NCBI RefSeq assembly: GCF_025210605.1
Contig: NZ_JAOARI010000002.1
Span: forward strand, 233,761-297,760
Source of the DNA: Halodesulfovibrio sp.
Lineage (GTDB): Bacteria > Desulfobacterota > Desulfovibrionia > Desulfovibrionales > Desulfovibrionaceae
DNA length: 64,000 nt
Direction of reading: 5' to 3'
Position numbers and translations under genes: made by a program
Notes under the pieces: model-generated
What the model saw: the letters and a program-made list of their open reading frames with translations, nothing else
Database searches by the model: none
What the model was told of the DNA's origin: nothing
Shown: positions 8,902 to 18,470 of the stretch, one piece after another
Layout: every line of letters begins with the position of its first letter
Position numbering within the stretch: position 1 is the first letter of the stretch

Positions 8902-10215
8902 TTACTGATTAAAAGGAAGACGTGCACGCAGGTCGTACAATAGCTTGCTCGACACGGGATACCACACGCTTTCCCTTTGCAATCTGACCCAGCAAACTCC
9001 TTCAGGAAGCTTGGGATCGGTGTAAAAATACAATTCAACAAGCGGAACATCTTCCGCCGCATAAATATTCCAACTCAAAGACAGCAGTGCACTTTCCGGT
9101 CTATTGCGAACCGGCAATTTCTGATACTGCAACTCTCCAAGTCGCCAAATAAATAAATCCATCCCCGTAAGCTCTTGGTTAGTCAGGTCATCAACCCAAC
9201 CATCCGCCGTCTTCGTGATGGTAATATTCTGTACTTGCTTACCGTCAATGCGTGTAAGCTTCTGACGTACTGCTTCGCCAAAATTGATGGTAAAAATCGG
9301 CTTTTCCTGCAAAGCAAAAGCAGTCAATCTCAGCTGTTTCACCAGCTGAGGAGAAATTTCTATAGGATTAGGCTGGCGTGTGTCTTTCGCCTTGTATGCC
9401 CCGTCATCTTTCTCACGCTTAAACACAACCAGCGTTGTCGGCTCAGAAGTTCCTTCCTGCCATATAGTAACAGAAAAATCTGCAACCGCACCCACCAGCA
9501 TATCCGTGGATTCACACGAAGCACCGCCATTCACTAGCGTATGAATAAATAATTCTGCGGAATTCTGGTCAACAACGTGCTTAACAAGCGTTTCCGGATA
9601 CGTAAAAATAAAGCCGTCGTCAGTGCGCTCTATTTCCCACGTTCCTGTTTTATCACCCTGCATCCGAATCTTTGTTATTCGCTCAGCAGGAACAGCAACA
9701 AGTCTGGAATCAATAAAATTTGCTACGGGCTGATCGAGCATGGATATATATTCCGGCGGAACCATGCACACCTGCCCATCACCCTTCTTGGCATAAATAA
9801 CGTCGCCTCCCGGCGCAGTCTGCCCTATACCAAGGTGCCAAATTTCTGTTCCAAACAAAGTAATTCGGATTCCGGGGTTGTCCAGCCCATAGTCAAGCAT
9901 CTTTGCAGGCTCAACCTCAGCGCAATTCTGCGGTGGAACTTCCCGAAATTTATCAAGAAGACTGTCTAAAACATCCTGTCGTGCAAGACATTTTTTTCCA
10001 TTAAACAAAACAAACCAGCGTCCTTTTTCCCGTATAAAAGAAAAATGGCCGCTGTTATTCGTTAGATCAATCTTCTCTACAACCTCGGACGATTGCGTAA
10101 ACCAAGAAGCATTGCTCGTGCGTAACGTACTTGTACGCTGATATTCTTGAACTCCTGCTACAACTCCGGCAGAAAGGAGGAGCAGAGCAATTGCAACTAG
10201 TACTGTTCTTTTCAT
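8902..10215 (-). CDS. DUF4340 domain-containing membrane-anchored protein
   Basis: 437-residue protein with one N-terminal membrane anchor (about residues 3-21) and a long extracytoplasmic part. The repeated pattern of short beta-rich blocks (for example IRFTLFG-type strands followed by HLGIGQTAPGGDVIYAKKGD) is that of DUF4340, a domain often found in operons with GldG-type ABC transport components. No ABC genes lie immediately upstream here, so the partner is unknown. The start at 10215 (MKRTVLVAI) was chosen because the anchor begins there; the ribosome site is weak. It is the first gene of a minus-strand unit with rpoZ, dnaJ and moaC. Confidence 0.7.
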   Translation of the reverse strand: MKRTVLVAIALLLLSAGVVAGVQEYQRTSTLRTSNASWFTQSSEVVEKIDLTNNSGHFSFIREKGRWFVLFNGKKCLARQDVLDSLLDKFREVPPQNCAEVEPAKMLDYGLDNPGIRITLFGTEIWHLGIGQTAPGGDVIYAKKGDGQVCMVPPEYISMLDQPVANFIDSRLVAVPAERITKIRMQGDKTGTWEIERTDDGFIFTYPETLVKHVVDQNSAELFIHTLVNGGASCESTDMLVGAVADFSVTIWQEGTSEPTTLVVFKREKDDGAYKAKDTRQPNPIEISPQLVKQLRLTAFALQEKPIFTINFGEAVRQKLTRIDGKQVQNITITKTADGWVDDLTNQELTGMDLFIWRLGELQYQKLPVRNRPESALLSLSWNIYAAEDVPLVELYFYTDPKLPEGVCWVRLQRESVWYPVSSKLLYDLRARLPFNQ

Positions 10216-10621
10216 AAACAACCGTTCGACGGTATAATTAATGATAACGTCTGACACCATCGCCATCATCACAAAAAATTAGCCCGTCCACGCTTGCAGG
10301 AAATCCTGCTGAACTCAGCAATAAAAAAAACGCAGACTATCTGGCAAGCTTTGCAGTATACTTCGCGCCACAATGTCTGTCAAGAACTGCAACTAGTTTT
10401 TGAAACACATCTCTACGTACCTTCAGTACCACCATTTTTTCGACAAACACCGCAGCCTCGCAATTTAAAATATGTAAATCGCACTTGCGCGACACTGCAC
10501 AGCCCTGTTAATGCCTGAACACCCCTGAACACTCCGCTGCCACATCGGAACACCACAGGGCGTAAAACAACAGACAGACCTGCACTGCGCACCGTTACGC
10601 TCTGACAGGTCAGGAGCATAC
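10216..10621. other. Divergent intergenic region
   Basis: About 400 bp between the divergent DUF4340 and TtcA-like genes. There is a short direct repeat CTGAACACCCC / CTGAACACTCC near 10511-10532 and an ACCTG/CAGGT dyad just before the plus-strand start. No gene was recognised. Confidence 0.4.
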
Positions 10622-11374
10622 ATGGCAAAAGAAAAATTAAGCTACGCCCAGAAACAGTGTATCGGCAGCGCAGGCAAGCTGATGCAGCAAACCGAAATGA
10701 TCCACCCGGGCGCACGTATCGGCGTAGCAATGTCTGGTGGTATGGACAGCTGGGTACTCATGAAAACCTTGCTGCATCGTCAAAAGATAGTCCCGTTCAC
10801 ATTCGAAATGATGGCGCTGCACATCAACCCCGGTTTTGACGATACTTGCCATGCACCGCTCGCTCCTTGGCTTATTGAACACGGCATTCCGTACCACATT
10901 GAAACAACCACAGACGGCCCAGATGCGCACTCCGATGTGAATCGCAACAACTCACCGTGCTTCTACTGTGCAATGAAGCGTCGCACACGCCTGTTTGAAC
11001 TATGCAAGCAATACGAGTTAACACACCTTGCGTTCGGACATAACGCAGACGACCTCGTGGGAACGTTTCTTTTGAATTTATACGAAGCAGGCAATGTGCG
11101 TGGAATGTCCATGAAGGAAGAGTTCTTTGACGGCGACCTTACCGTCATTCGTCCGCTGCTCATGGTGCAAAAAGATGTTATCCGCAAATGCGTCCGTCAA
11201 TGGAATTTACCACTGTGGGACAACCCTTGCCCATCTGCATTTGACTCCCGCAGAAAGGATGTAATGGACGATTTTCAAGCACTGACGAAGAAGTATAAAA
11301 ATGTAAAACAAAACGTGTTCAATGGACTTACCAGATGGCAACTTGCCTTGACACTGGACTCGAAAGAGAAGTAA
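10622..11374 (+). CDS. TtcA-family tRNA 2-thiolation-type ATP pyrophosphatase
   Basis: 250-residue PP-loop ATPase. The adenylating loop SGGMDS is at residues 38-43 and a CxxC pair, CFYC, at 113-116, followed by the family block LAFGHNADDLVGTFLLNLY. In TtcA enzymes such cysteines hold an Fe-S cluster and the enzyme thiolates cytidine 32 of certain tRNAs. Many sulfate reducers carry several TtcA-like paralogues, and this one may act on another substrate. A third Cys in DNPCPSAFDSRRK sits where the third cluster ligand is expected. The start has AGGAG 7 nt upstream. It is followed 50 nt later by a peptidase gene on the same strand. Confidence 0.82.
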   Translation: MAKEKLSYAQKQCIGSAGKLMQQTEMIHPGARIGVAMSGGMDSWVLMKTLLHRQKIVPFTFEMMALHINPGFDDTCHAPLAPWLIEHGIPYHIETTTDGPDAHSDVNRNNSPCFYCAMKRRTRLFELCKQYELTHLAFGHNADDLVGTFLLNLYEAGNVRGMSMKEEFFDGDLTVIRPLLMVQKDVIRKCVRQWNLPLWDNPCPSAFDSRRKDVMDDFQALTKKYKNVKQNVFNGLTRWQLALTLDSKEK

Positions 11375-11424
11375 CCTCGCAAATTATTTTTTCACCCTCA
11401 ACTACAGAGTAACTGACAGACACT

Positions 11425-12330
11425 ATGCTGTTTAATCGCTACCACGTTGTTGTCTTCAAGGACAATCAGGGACACTGCAATAAAATAAGCCTGCGCGGCT
11501 GGTTTTTTGCCAGTGTACTGATTCTTATCCTCGCACTATCCGCAGGTAACATATACCTGTGGAAGTACTATCATCAGTCCCAGACTCTTGCACAAGACCT
11601 TGCAGACTCTGAGAAAACAATCTTTGAACAGAACAGCCAAATCTTAAGCATGGTCGACAAATTACGCATCGTGCAGAAAGATTTACAGCGCGTGCAGCAG
11701 TTTGACACCAAACTGCGCATCATGATTAATCTGGACAAAGATCAGGGTGACACTGCATCCGCAGTAGGCGGAGCAAAAGCAAAGGATTTTGCAGACAATT
11801 ATCTCCCAATCCATAGGCAGGAACTCCTCGCCCGCAAAATTCATAGCTTCCTGAAAGATCTTAATACCGACGTACAGCTGGAAGAAATGAATCAACAAGA
11901 GCTGATTCAGACATTCCGCAAAAACCAGCGACTTCTTGCTGCAACCCCATCCATCTGGCCTACAGAAGGCTGGGTTGCCTCCCCTTTTGGTCCTCGCCGT
12001 TCTCCTTTTACAGGACGTAAGGACTTCCACAAAGGTATCGATATCGCTAACAGAATCGGCACACCTATTTACTCAACAGCAAACGGGCGCGTCTCCTTTA
12101 CAGGAACGAGTGGTGGATACGGCATCAACCTGATGGTGAACCACGGCTCTGGCGTTGTGACCCGCTATGCCCACATGAACCGATACGTGGTAAAGAAAGG
12201 ACAGAAAGTAAAACGCGGCGAGCTGCTAGGCTACATGGGCAACACAGGGCGCTCGACGGGTCCACACCTTCACTACGAAGTTAAGCTGAACGGCGTGGCT
12301 CTGAACCCTAAAAAGTTTATCTTAAACTAG
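11425..12330 (+). CDS. M23-family (LytM) zinc endopeptidase, membrane anchored
   Basis: 301-residue cell-wall hydrolase candidate. A short cytoplasmic tail is followed by one membrane segment (about residues 26-46), a coiled-coil region (about 50-100), and a C-terminal M23 domain. The zinc and catalytic residues are present: H202 and D206 in HKGID, and H281 and H283 in HLHYE, so it should be active rather than an EnvC-like activator. Such proteins cut peptidoglycan crosslinks during growth or division, in the periplasm. It ends with a strong terminator and may share a transcript with the TtcA-like gene upstream. Confidence 0.9.
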   Translation: MLFNRYHVVVFKDNQGHCNKISLRGWFFASVLILILALSAGNIYLWKYYHQSQTLAQDLADSEKTIFEQNSQILSMVDKLRIVQKDLQRVQQFDTKLRIMINLDKDQGDTASAVGGAKAKDFADNYLPIHRQELLARKIHSFLKDLNTDVQLEEMNQQELIQTFRKNQRLLAATPSIWPTEGWVASPFGPRRSPFTGRKDFHKGIDIANRIGTPIYSTANGRVSFTGTSGGYGINLMVNHGSGVVTRYAHMNRYVVKKGQKVKRGELLGYMGNTGRSTGPHLHYEVKLNGVALNPKKFILN

Positions 12331-12343
12331 CCAATAAACATCA

Positions 12344-12376
12344 AAAAGGAAGTAATGTACACATTACTTCCTTTTA
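12344..12376 (+). terminator. Rho-independent terminator
   Basis: A 15-bp perfect stem AAAAGGAAGTAATGT / ACATTACTTCCTTTT runs straight into T residues after the peptidase gene. Confidence 0.88.
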
Positions 12377-12432
12377 TTATTTATAACGCATCTAATCTTT
12401 TTTTTTCTTTTTTTCCGAGTACATTTTCCCGC

Positions 12433-13560
12433 ATGAAACGTACTCTCTTGATTGCATCGCAAAACATCCTCGGCAACACCGGCTCTTCAAGAATCATTCT
12501 GGCGAACATCAAGCATCTCACCGACGCTGGACATACAGTATGGACGATTAGCGAAAAGTGCGACAAAAAACGTGTCGCTCAAGCTGGCGGTAAAGCCATT
12601 ACTGTTCCCAAAATCAAATTCAGCAAATATTCACGTCGCGTTATCTTTTCAAAATTCGTAGACATTGCCGCTACTATCCTGAAACCAGACATAGTCTGGG
12701 GGCAGGGAGAAAATCTCAATTCTGATATCATCAGCATGCACAACTGCGTTCACCTAGCATCAGAGCTCCTGAACGGCAAAAACGCCAAGGAAGGCAGCGT
12801 ACATCGGCTTCATAAAAACTTCCTTTCTGCACATAATTTCAAATACATCATCGCTAATTCACAACTTATGAAAAGAGATCTGTGCCAACGCTTTGGTATA
12901 GATTCCAGCAAAATTACCGTCATCTATCCCGGATATTCGCCAGATCAATTTTCACTTGAAAACAGAGCAGAAAACCAAAAAACACTTCGAGAACAACTCG
13001 GCATTTCGGACGATAAAAAAGTCATCGGACTTATCACATCCGGTGATTTCAAAAAGCGCGGAATAACCACACTTCTCACCGCAATATCACTTGTGCCACA
13101 AAAACTTCGTGACACCATTGCCATTGTCATTGTCGGGAAAGAAAAAAACAAAAAACAGTATGCGGTTGAGGCAGAAAAACTAGGACTAGCAGAGCAGACA
13201 CATATTCTTCCTGCTACACCGGAAGTACACAAGCTCTACCACGGGCTTGACCTTATGGTTCACGCAGGACCTATAGAAGAGTTCGGACTCATCATCCTTG
13301 AAGCGATTGTCAGCGGAACACCAGTACTCGCCAGCAAAGGCGTCGGCGCTATGGAGCTTGCCGACACCTCTAACACTGATTTTATCATCCCTGAAAAACC
13401 GGATGCACAAATATTTGCAAACGAGCTGGAAAAATTCCTTAAAGACCCAAGCTACACTGATAGATGGCTAGCGCTTAATCGAGATCGATTCACAGGCTCT
13501 ACCGACAGCAAGCACTTTGCAGAAACAATCAAGTTTTTCGAAGACAAGGTCTTTGCATAA
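12433..13560 (+). CDS. GT4-family glycosyltransferase
   Basis: 375-residue cytoplasmic or membrane-associated glycosyltransferase of the GT-B fold. The N-terminal half starts with a glycine-rich loop (ASQNILGNTGSSRIILANI), and the C-terminal half has KRGITTLLTAI, IVGKEKNKK and EFGLIILEAIVSGTPVLAS; the EFG-x7-E block is the sugar-nucleotide-binding signature of GT4. It may take part in lipopolysaccharide or another surface glycan; no cluster around it supports a specific pathway. I chose the ATG at 12433; an in-frame ATG at 12355 lies inside the preceding terminator. No good ribosome site is visible before either, so the start is uncertain. Confidence 0.82.
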   Translation: MKRTLLIASQNILGNTGSSRIILANIKHLTDAGHTVWTISEKCDKKRVAQAGGKAITVPKIKFSKYSRRVIFSKFVDIAATILKPDIVWGQGENLNSDIISMHNCVHLASELLNGKNAKEGSVHRLHKNFLSAHNFKYIIANSQLMKRDLCQRFGIDSSKITVIYPGYSPDQFSLENRAENQKTLREQLGISDDKKVIGLITSGDFKKRGITTLLTAISLVPQKLRDTIAIVIVGKEKNKKQYAVEAEKLGLAEQTHILPATPEVHKLYHGLDLMVHAGPIEEFGLIILEAIVSGTPVLASKGVGAMELADTSNTDFIIPEKPDAQIFANELEKFLKDPSYTDRWLALNRDRFTGSTDSKHFAETIKFFEDKVFA

Positions 13561-13649
13561 CGCGCTCTCTACCTCGCAAAAGATAGCATCTTCGCACATT
13601 GCGAGCACGTAGCGAACCACCACGGCACTGATTCACAGCACCAACAAAC

Positions 13650-15434
13650 TTACCTGAACGATTCAACAAGCTGCACAGCTTCGTCAGCACCAAGGTATCG
13701 TTTAAGCGTCCGTAACGGTGTTTCCGAAAGATCAATCATAAGAAACGCATCCAGACTGCCAAACGCGCTGTCAACGTGGAACGCACCTATTTTCCCTGCT
13801 AGACGCAAGTAGTGTTTAAAGAGAATCGGCATGGTTCTTCCGTCTTCCATATCCCTGACCAGCCCGTTAAGTCCGGTAAAACTAAGGTCTGAAATATTTA
13901 ACGCTGACGGGATACCCTTCGGCAATTTCAATTTCGGAGATTTTTTTCCTGCCACGAGTGATGATAGCTCACCATCGATATGATGCTCTTTCAAATAATT
14001 CACGGCTGTTACAAGCGTAAATGGATTGAACTCAAGTGGCAGACTGCAAGGACCAAATAGATAGCGGGAACCCGGGCGACGTAAAATATATTGCCCAATG
14101 CCTTTCCAAAGCAGCATAAGAGGACTGTAGTCACGCTGATACTCAGGATGCACAATAGCGCGTCCTAGCTCCACAGCATGCTCAAAGCGCTTGAAGAATT
14201 CTGGCTTAAACTTGAACAACGTGCTGCAATACATACCTTTCACACCACTGCGTGGCACTATCTTATCCGTACAGCCAAGACGATATGCACCAGCAATACA
14301 TTCTTTTACATCATCCCAAAGAATTAAATGATCGTATTCATAGTCATAGGTATCGAGGTCTAAATCAAGCCCCGTCCCTTCCCCTACAGGGCGGAAGGTA
14401 AATTCACGAAGTCTGCCGAGATCATGCAGCATATTCGGAATTTGGAACGCCTGCGCTTCAAAAACAGTAAATCCATTCTCTTTGACGAGAATTTGCTCTT
14501 CAGGAAGATTTGCAATCTCTCGCAACAACAAATCATGTGGACGCGCTTCAGCAATCTCCATCTGATCTTTTTCTTTTTTAAACGGAATGAAGAACTTTTT
14601 TGCAGCCGGTTGTTTGGCAAGAGAATAGCTGCGAACGCGCAAGTAATTTATCACATCATCTTCAGTGGCAAATGTTTTTAGCATGTTAGACGGAATAATA
14701 TTGCCGACGCTGTAGGTAATTTTTTTATTACGCTTATTGTACAGCTGAGCTGGCAGCAGAGCTGTTCGTGCAAAGGGATGCACCATCCCCATCATATTAA
14801 AGAACAGACTATTTCGCCCGTGGAAATAGAGCGGCAAAACATCTGCATTCGTTTTACGGATGATACGCGCTACACTTCTATTCCAGACAGGATCAACAAT
14901 ACCGCCCATCTTTGGCTGAAGATGGGAGACCTCTCCGGCAGGAAAAACAGCAAGGCTTCCGCCTTCCGCAACATGTGAAATAGCACTGCGAAGCCCCCGA
15001 ATATTGGATCGTCGCGCTTCCTTTGTCTCAAAAGGATTGACTTCTATCATACAAGGGCGCAGTTCAGGCATGACACCAAGCATAAAATTAGCAAGAAACT
15101 TACAGTCTGGACGTAGCGGCAGCAGCTCCGCCATAAGCGCAAGCCCGTCGATACCGCCAAACGGATGGTTAGAAACAATCACCAAAGGCTTGTTTAACGG
15201 TATATCACTCAAGCCTTTGCCAATGGCCTCAACTTGAATATTGAGTAATTCAAGTCCATTCTGACAAAAATCAAGGGGATTTTCCCTTCTTGATATGCTA
15301 TCATAAACATTAACCAAACCATCAACACGAGTAACATGCATCAACGGCTTTTTGATCGGCGCCAAAACTTTTTTAACCCTAGGCGGGATAAAATTAAGGT
15401 CAATATTTCCGTGCTCAATGCTCCGTCTCATCAT
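13650..15434 (-). CDS. PlsC acyltransferase-GNAT fusion, OlsF-like
   Basis: 594-residue two-domain protein. Residues ~60-300 form a lysophospholipid acyltransferase domain with the HX4D signature NHPFGGID (about residues 88-95) and FPAGEVS as the second block. Residues ~315-594 resemble the OlsB/hemolysin-type GNAT N-acyltransferase: LGRLREFTFRPVGEGTG, YDHLILWDD, AGAYRLG, ELGRAIVHPEYQ. This domain order matches OlsF, a bifunctional enzyme that makes ornithine lipids by N-acylating then O-acylating an amino acid. The acceptor is inferred only. A TTG at 15440 is possible, but AGAGG sits 8 nt before the ATG at 15434. Membrane association is expected. Confidence 0.82.
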   Translation of the reverse strand: MMRRSIEHGNIDLNFIPPRVKKVLAPIKKPLMHVTRVDGLVNVYDSISRRENPLDFCQNGLELLNIQVEAIGKGLSDIPLNKPLVIVSNHPFGGIDGLALMAELLPLRPDCKFLANFMLGVMPELRPCMIEVNPFETKEARRSNIRGLRSAISHVAEGGSLAVFPAGEVSHLQPKMGGIVDPVWNRSVARIIRKTNADVLPLYFHGRNSLFFNMMGMVHPFARTALLPAQLYNKRNKKITYSVGNIIPSNMLKTFATEDDVINYLRVRSYSLAKQPAAKKFFIPFKKEKDQMEIAEARPHDLLLREIANLPEEQILVKENGFTVFEAQAFQIPNMLHDLGRLREFTFRPVGEGTGLDLDLDTYDYEYDHLILWDDVKECIAGAYRLGCTDKIVPRSGVKGMYCSTLFKFKPEFFKRFEHAVELGRAIVHPEYQRDYSPLMLLWKGIGQYILRRPGSRYLFGPCSLPLEFNPFTLVTAVNYLKEHHIDGELSSLVAGKKSPKLKLPKGIPSALNISDLSFTGLNGLVRDMEDGRTMPILFKHYLRLAGKIGAFHVDSAFGSLDAFLMIDLSETPLRTLKRYLGADEAVQLVESFR

Positions 15435-15863
15435 AGCCAACCTCTCAAGGCTAAATTCACTAACGACACTGCGGTTACTAGATGTGCTTCCATCATATAC
15501 TATATTTCAGGATAATAGAGTAAAATTATTACACCGCTGTTCCATTTGTGTAGCGGTTTTTAGTATTTTAATCGATAAAAAATCTTTTATTACAAAGCAT
15601 TACAAGTTTGAAAAAAATTAGCCCATGCATTTTCTTTGTTACGCTCAAATGCACTTTGCCCCATATTTTTTATAAAGTACCAGCCTGTTATTTGTATAAA
15701 TAACAAATTTGTAATTTAACAAACACACAAGCACGACCTATAGACACTACATTTGACAATATTGTCAAAACAGCTGATTTCAGAGTTTACTTTATTACAA
15801 AATTGTCATAAAAACCTTTTAACAGGAAAGGGCATTTTCTGTAACAACTTGATTTTACAGGAT
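15435..15863. other. Divergent AT-rich intergenic region
   Basis: AT-rich sequence between the OlsF-like gene and glnN. It contains a single TGCAC near 15651. Nothing else was recognised apart from the sigma-54 promoter that follows. Confidence 0.4.
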
Positions 15864-15879
15864 TGGCACTATCCATGCT
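15864..15879 (+). promoter_or_regulatory. Sigma-54 (-24/-12) promoter of glnN
   Basis: TGGCACTATCCATGCT matches the sigma-54 consensus TGGCACG-N4-TTGCW with the invariant GG and GC at the required spacing. Transcription should start near 15890, giving a leader of about 75 nt before the glnN ATG. It implies control by an enhancer-binding protein and probably by nitrogen status. Confidence 0.75.
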
Positions 15880-15964
15880 TTATATTTTCGCAAAGCAAAA
15901 CGCACACGCTTACAAGCAGCGTGTACCATTATATTGCGCGAATCAGTCCAAAGGAGAGATTTTC

Positions 15965-18145
15965 ATGAGTGGATCGTTAGCAAGACTTAATGCCATTTCG
16001 GCAGTAAACAACACAACATCAACAAGCAAACCTTTAAACTTCATGGAAGAAAAGCCAACCAACCTTTTTGGTTGTAACGTGTTCAATGACAAAGTCATGC
16101 AGGAACACCTTCCAAAGGCTGTTTTCAAATCTCTCAAACGCACAATTGAAAATGGTGAACAGATGGACCCATCCATTGCGGATGCGGTAGCTTCTGCAAT
16201 GAAAGAGTGGGCACTCTCACGCGGAGCCACACACTACACACACGTATTTTACCCGCTGACCGGTCTTACTGCTGAGAAGCATGACAGCTTCCTTGAGCCA
16301 GACGGACGCGGTGGCGCAATCGCTCAGTTCTCCGGCTCTACTCTTATTCAGGGTGAACCTGACGCATCCAGCTTCCCTAACGGTGGACTGCGCACAACAT
16401 TTGAAGCACGCGGTTACACAGCATGGGATTTAACGAACCCTGCGTACCTTCTGGAAAATGACAATGGCGTTTTCCTGTGTATCCCTACTGCGTTTGTTTC
16501 ATGGACAGGCGAAGCACTGGATAAAAAGACTCCACTTCTTCGTTCAAACCAGGCAGTACATACACAGGCAAGCCGTCTGCTGAAACTGCTCGGTCACGAC
16601 GATTTCGGTCGCATTCAGAACTACGCCGGTGTTGAACAGGAATACTTCCTTGTAGACCGCAACTTCTACTTCTCACGTCCAGACCTGTACCTTGCCGGAC
16701 GCACACTCTTTGGTGCAAAGCCTGCCAAAGGTCAGGAACAGGATGACCACTACTTCGGTACTATTCCTAAGCGCGTACTCGCATTTATGATTGAAGCAGA
16801 GCGCGAACTCTACAAACTTGGTGTACCTGTTAAAACTCGTCACAACGAAGTAGCACCGGGGCAGTACGAAATTGCACCGATGTTTGAAGATTCCAACCTT
16901 GCAAACGACCATAACCAGATGATTATGAGCGTGATGAAAAGCGTTGCAAAACGCTACGGTATGGCGTGCCTCATGCACGAAAAACCGTTTGCAGGTATTA
17001 ACGGTTCCGGTAAACACCTGAACTACTCCATCGGTAACGGCAAATTCGGCAGCCTTTTTGAGCCGGGTGAAACCCCGCATGAAAATGCTCAGTTCCTGTT
17101 GTTCTGCTCTGCAATGATCCGTGCTGTACACAAACACGGTTCCCTGCTCCGCTCCAGCGTAGCATGCGCAAGTAACGACCATCGTCTCGGAGCTAACGAA
17201 GCACCGCCTGCGATTATGTCTATCTTCCTCGGCGACCAGCTTGCTGACATTTTTGAGCACATCAAAAAAGGTGATGAAGTTACTTCTAAAGCCAAAGGTA
17301 TTCTGCGTGTTGGTGTTGATACACTCCCACCACTGCCTATGGATGCTGGTGACCGTAACCGCACAAGCCCGTTTGCATTTACTGGCAACCGTTTTGAATT
17401 CCGTGCAGTTGGCTCCAGTCAGTCTATCGCAGGTGCACAGCTGGTATTGAACACCATTCTTTCTGATTCACTGGATTACATTGCTAACCGTCTTGAAAAT
17501 CTCATGTACAGCGAAAACTGGGAACTCAACGACGCAGTAACTAAAGTTATTCAGGAAATTCTTCAGGAACACGACGCTGTTGTATTTAATGGTGACGGCT
17601 ACTCTGAAGAATGGGCAGAAGAAGCTAAAACTCGTGGTCTTGCAAACCTGAGAACCACACCGGAAGCACTGCCAGCACTGAACAGCCCATCCAGCGTAAC
17701 ATTATTTGAAAGCTTCGGCGTTCTTTCAAGTCGCGAACTCGACAGCCGCGTTTCCATCTTCTTTGAACAGTACATCAATACTATTCAGACAGAAGTTGAA
17801 CTGGCTATCAAACTTGCGCGCACTTCTATTCTCCCTGCTGCTGTTCGCTACCAGACAGAACTTGCGCGTAACTGCCTGAACATGAAAGAACTCGGTCTTG
17901 GATGCGTTAACGGTCCACTGACCAAGCTTACTGAAAATCTTAATGGATTAGAATCCGCTGCAAACGAACTCGAATCAATGCTCACCCAGTCACACAGCGG
18001 CGAGCAGGAACATGCACACTTCCTGTGCAACGATGTATTGCCGGTAATGTCCGAGCTTCGTGAGTACGCAGACAAGCTTGAAGAAATCGTTGCTGATGAC
18101 CTCTGGCCTCTGCCTACCTATCAGGAAATGCTGTTCATTAAATAA
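15965..18145 (+). CDS. glnN: Glutamine synthetase type III
   Basis: Makes glutamine from glutamate, ammonia and ATP in the cytoplasm. It is 726 residues, the size of the GSIII family and far longer than GSI. Family features are the [15 protein letters not shown] N-terminus (LFGCNVFND), [42 protein letters not shown], and the distinctive C-terminal helical region. The ATG at 15965 has AAAGGAGAG upstream. It is transcribed from a sigma-54 promoter and ends at its own terminator. A second, type I enzyme lies 325 nt downstream, so the cell keeps two unrelated GS forms side by side, likely for different nitrogen conditions. Confidence 0.96.
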   Translation: MSGSLARLNAISAVNNTTSTSKPLNFMEEKPTNLFGCNVFNDKVMQEHLPKAVFKSLKRTIENGEQMDPSIADAVASAMKEWALSRGATHYTHVFYPLTGLTAEKHDSFLEPDGRGGAIAQFSGSTLIQGEPDASSFPNGGLRTTFEARGYTAWDLTNPAYLLENDNGVFLCIPTAFVSWTGEALDKKTPLLRSNQAVHTQASRLLKLLGHDDFGRIQNYAGVEQEYFLVDRNFYFSRPDLYLAGRTLFGAKPAKGQEQDDHYFGTIPKRVLAFMIEAERELYKLGVPVKTRHNEVAPGQYEIAPMFEDSNLANDHNQMIMSVMKSVAKRYGMACLMHEKPFAGINGSGKHLNYSIGNGKFGSLFEPGETPHENAQFLLFCSAMIRAVHKHGSLLRSSVACASNDHRLGANEAPPAIMSIFLGDQLADIFEHIKKGDEVTSKAKGILRVGVDTLPPLPMDAGDRNRTSPFAFTGNRFEFRAVGSSQSIAGAQLVLNTILSDSLDYIANRLENLMYSENWELNDAVTKVIQEILQEHDAVVFNGDGYSEEWAEEAKTRGLANLRTTPEALPALNSPSSVTLFESFGVLSSRELDSRVSIFFEQYINTIQTEVELAIKLARTSILPAAVRYQTELARNCLNMKELGLGCVNGPLTKLTENLNGLESAANELESMLTQSHSGEQEHAHFLCNDVLPVMSELREYADKLEEIVADDLWPLPTYQEMLFIK

Positions 18146-18180
18146 TCATCCCACATAGTTTGCCTCCTATTGGCAATCTT

Positions 18181-18217
18181 ACTCCCCTGTCTTCCACGAG
18201 GCAGGGGAGTTTTTTTG
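18181..18217 (+). terminator. Terminator after glnN
   Basis: ACTCCCCTG / CAGGGGAGT stem with a 12-nt loop, followed by seven T. Confidence 0.9.
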
Positions 18218-18470
18218 TATATTCAGGAATAAATTATAGAAAAAAATTCTATTATGTGACAATTTTGTAAACAAGGATGCTTTTAACTTCTTGCTATTCA
18301 TTTGGATGCTGTTTAAAGATGCGCCCGTGAATATCAGGGAAGAGCCTTAAAAAGACGTACTTTTTTTAAGATAGCTCAATGTATCCCCTTTACGATAAAA
18401 TTTTCAGAAAATGGCAATCACTCCTGTCGTCCACCATTAGCAGGTTAGCCTTATCGGGAGGTATTTTGTG

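Noticed and set aside
16673..17260. Minus-strand frame of 195 codons inside glnN
   Set aside because: Antisense to a clearly conserved enzyme; no recognisable domain.
18421..18437. TGGCAATCACTCCTGT as a sigma-54 promoter for glnA
   Set aside because: The -12 GC is missing and the spacing is off; not comparable to the sites at 15864 and 20571.
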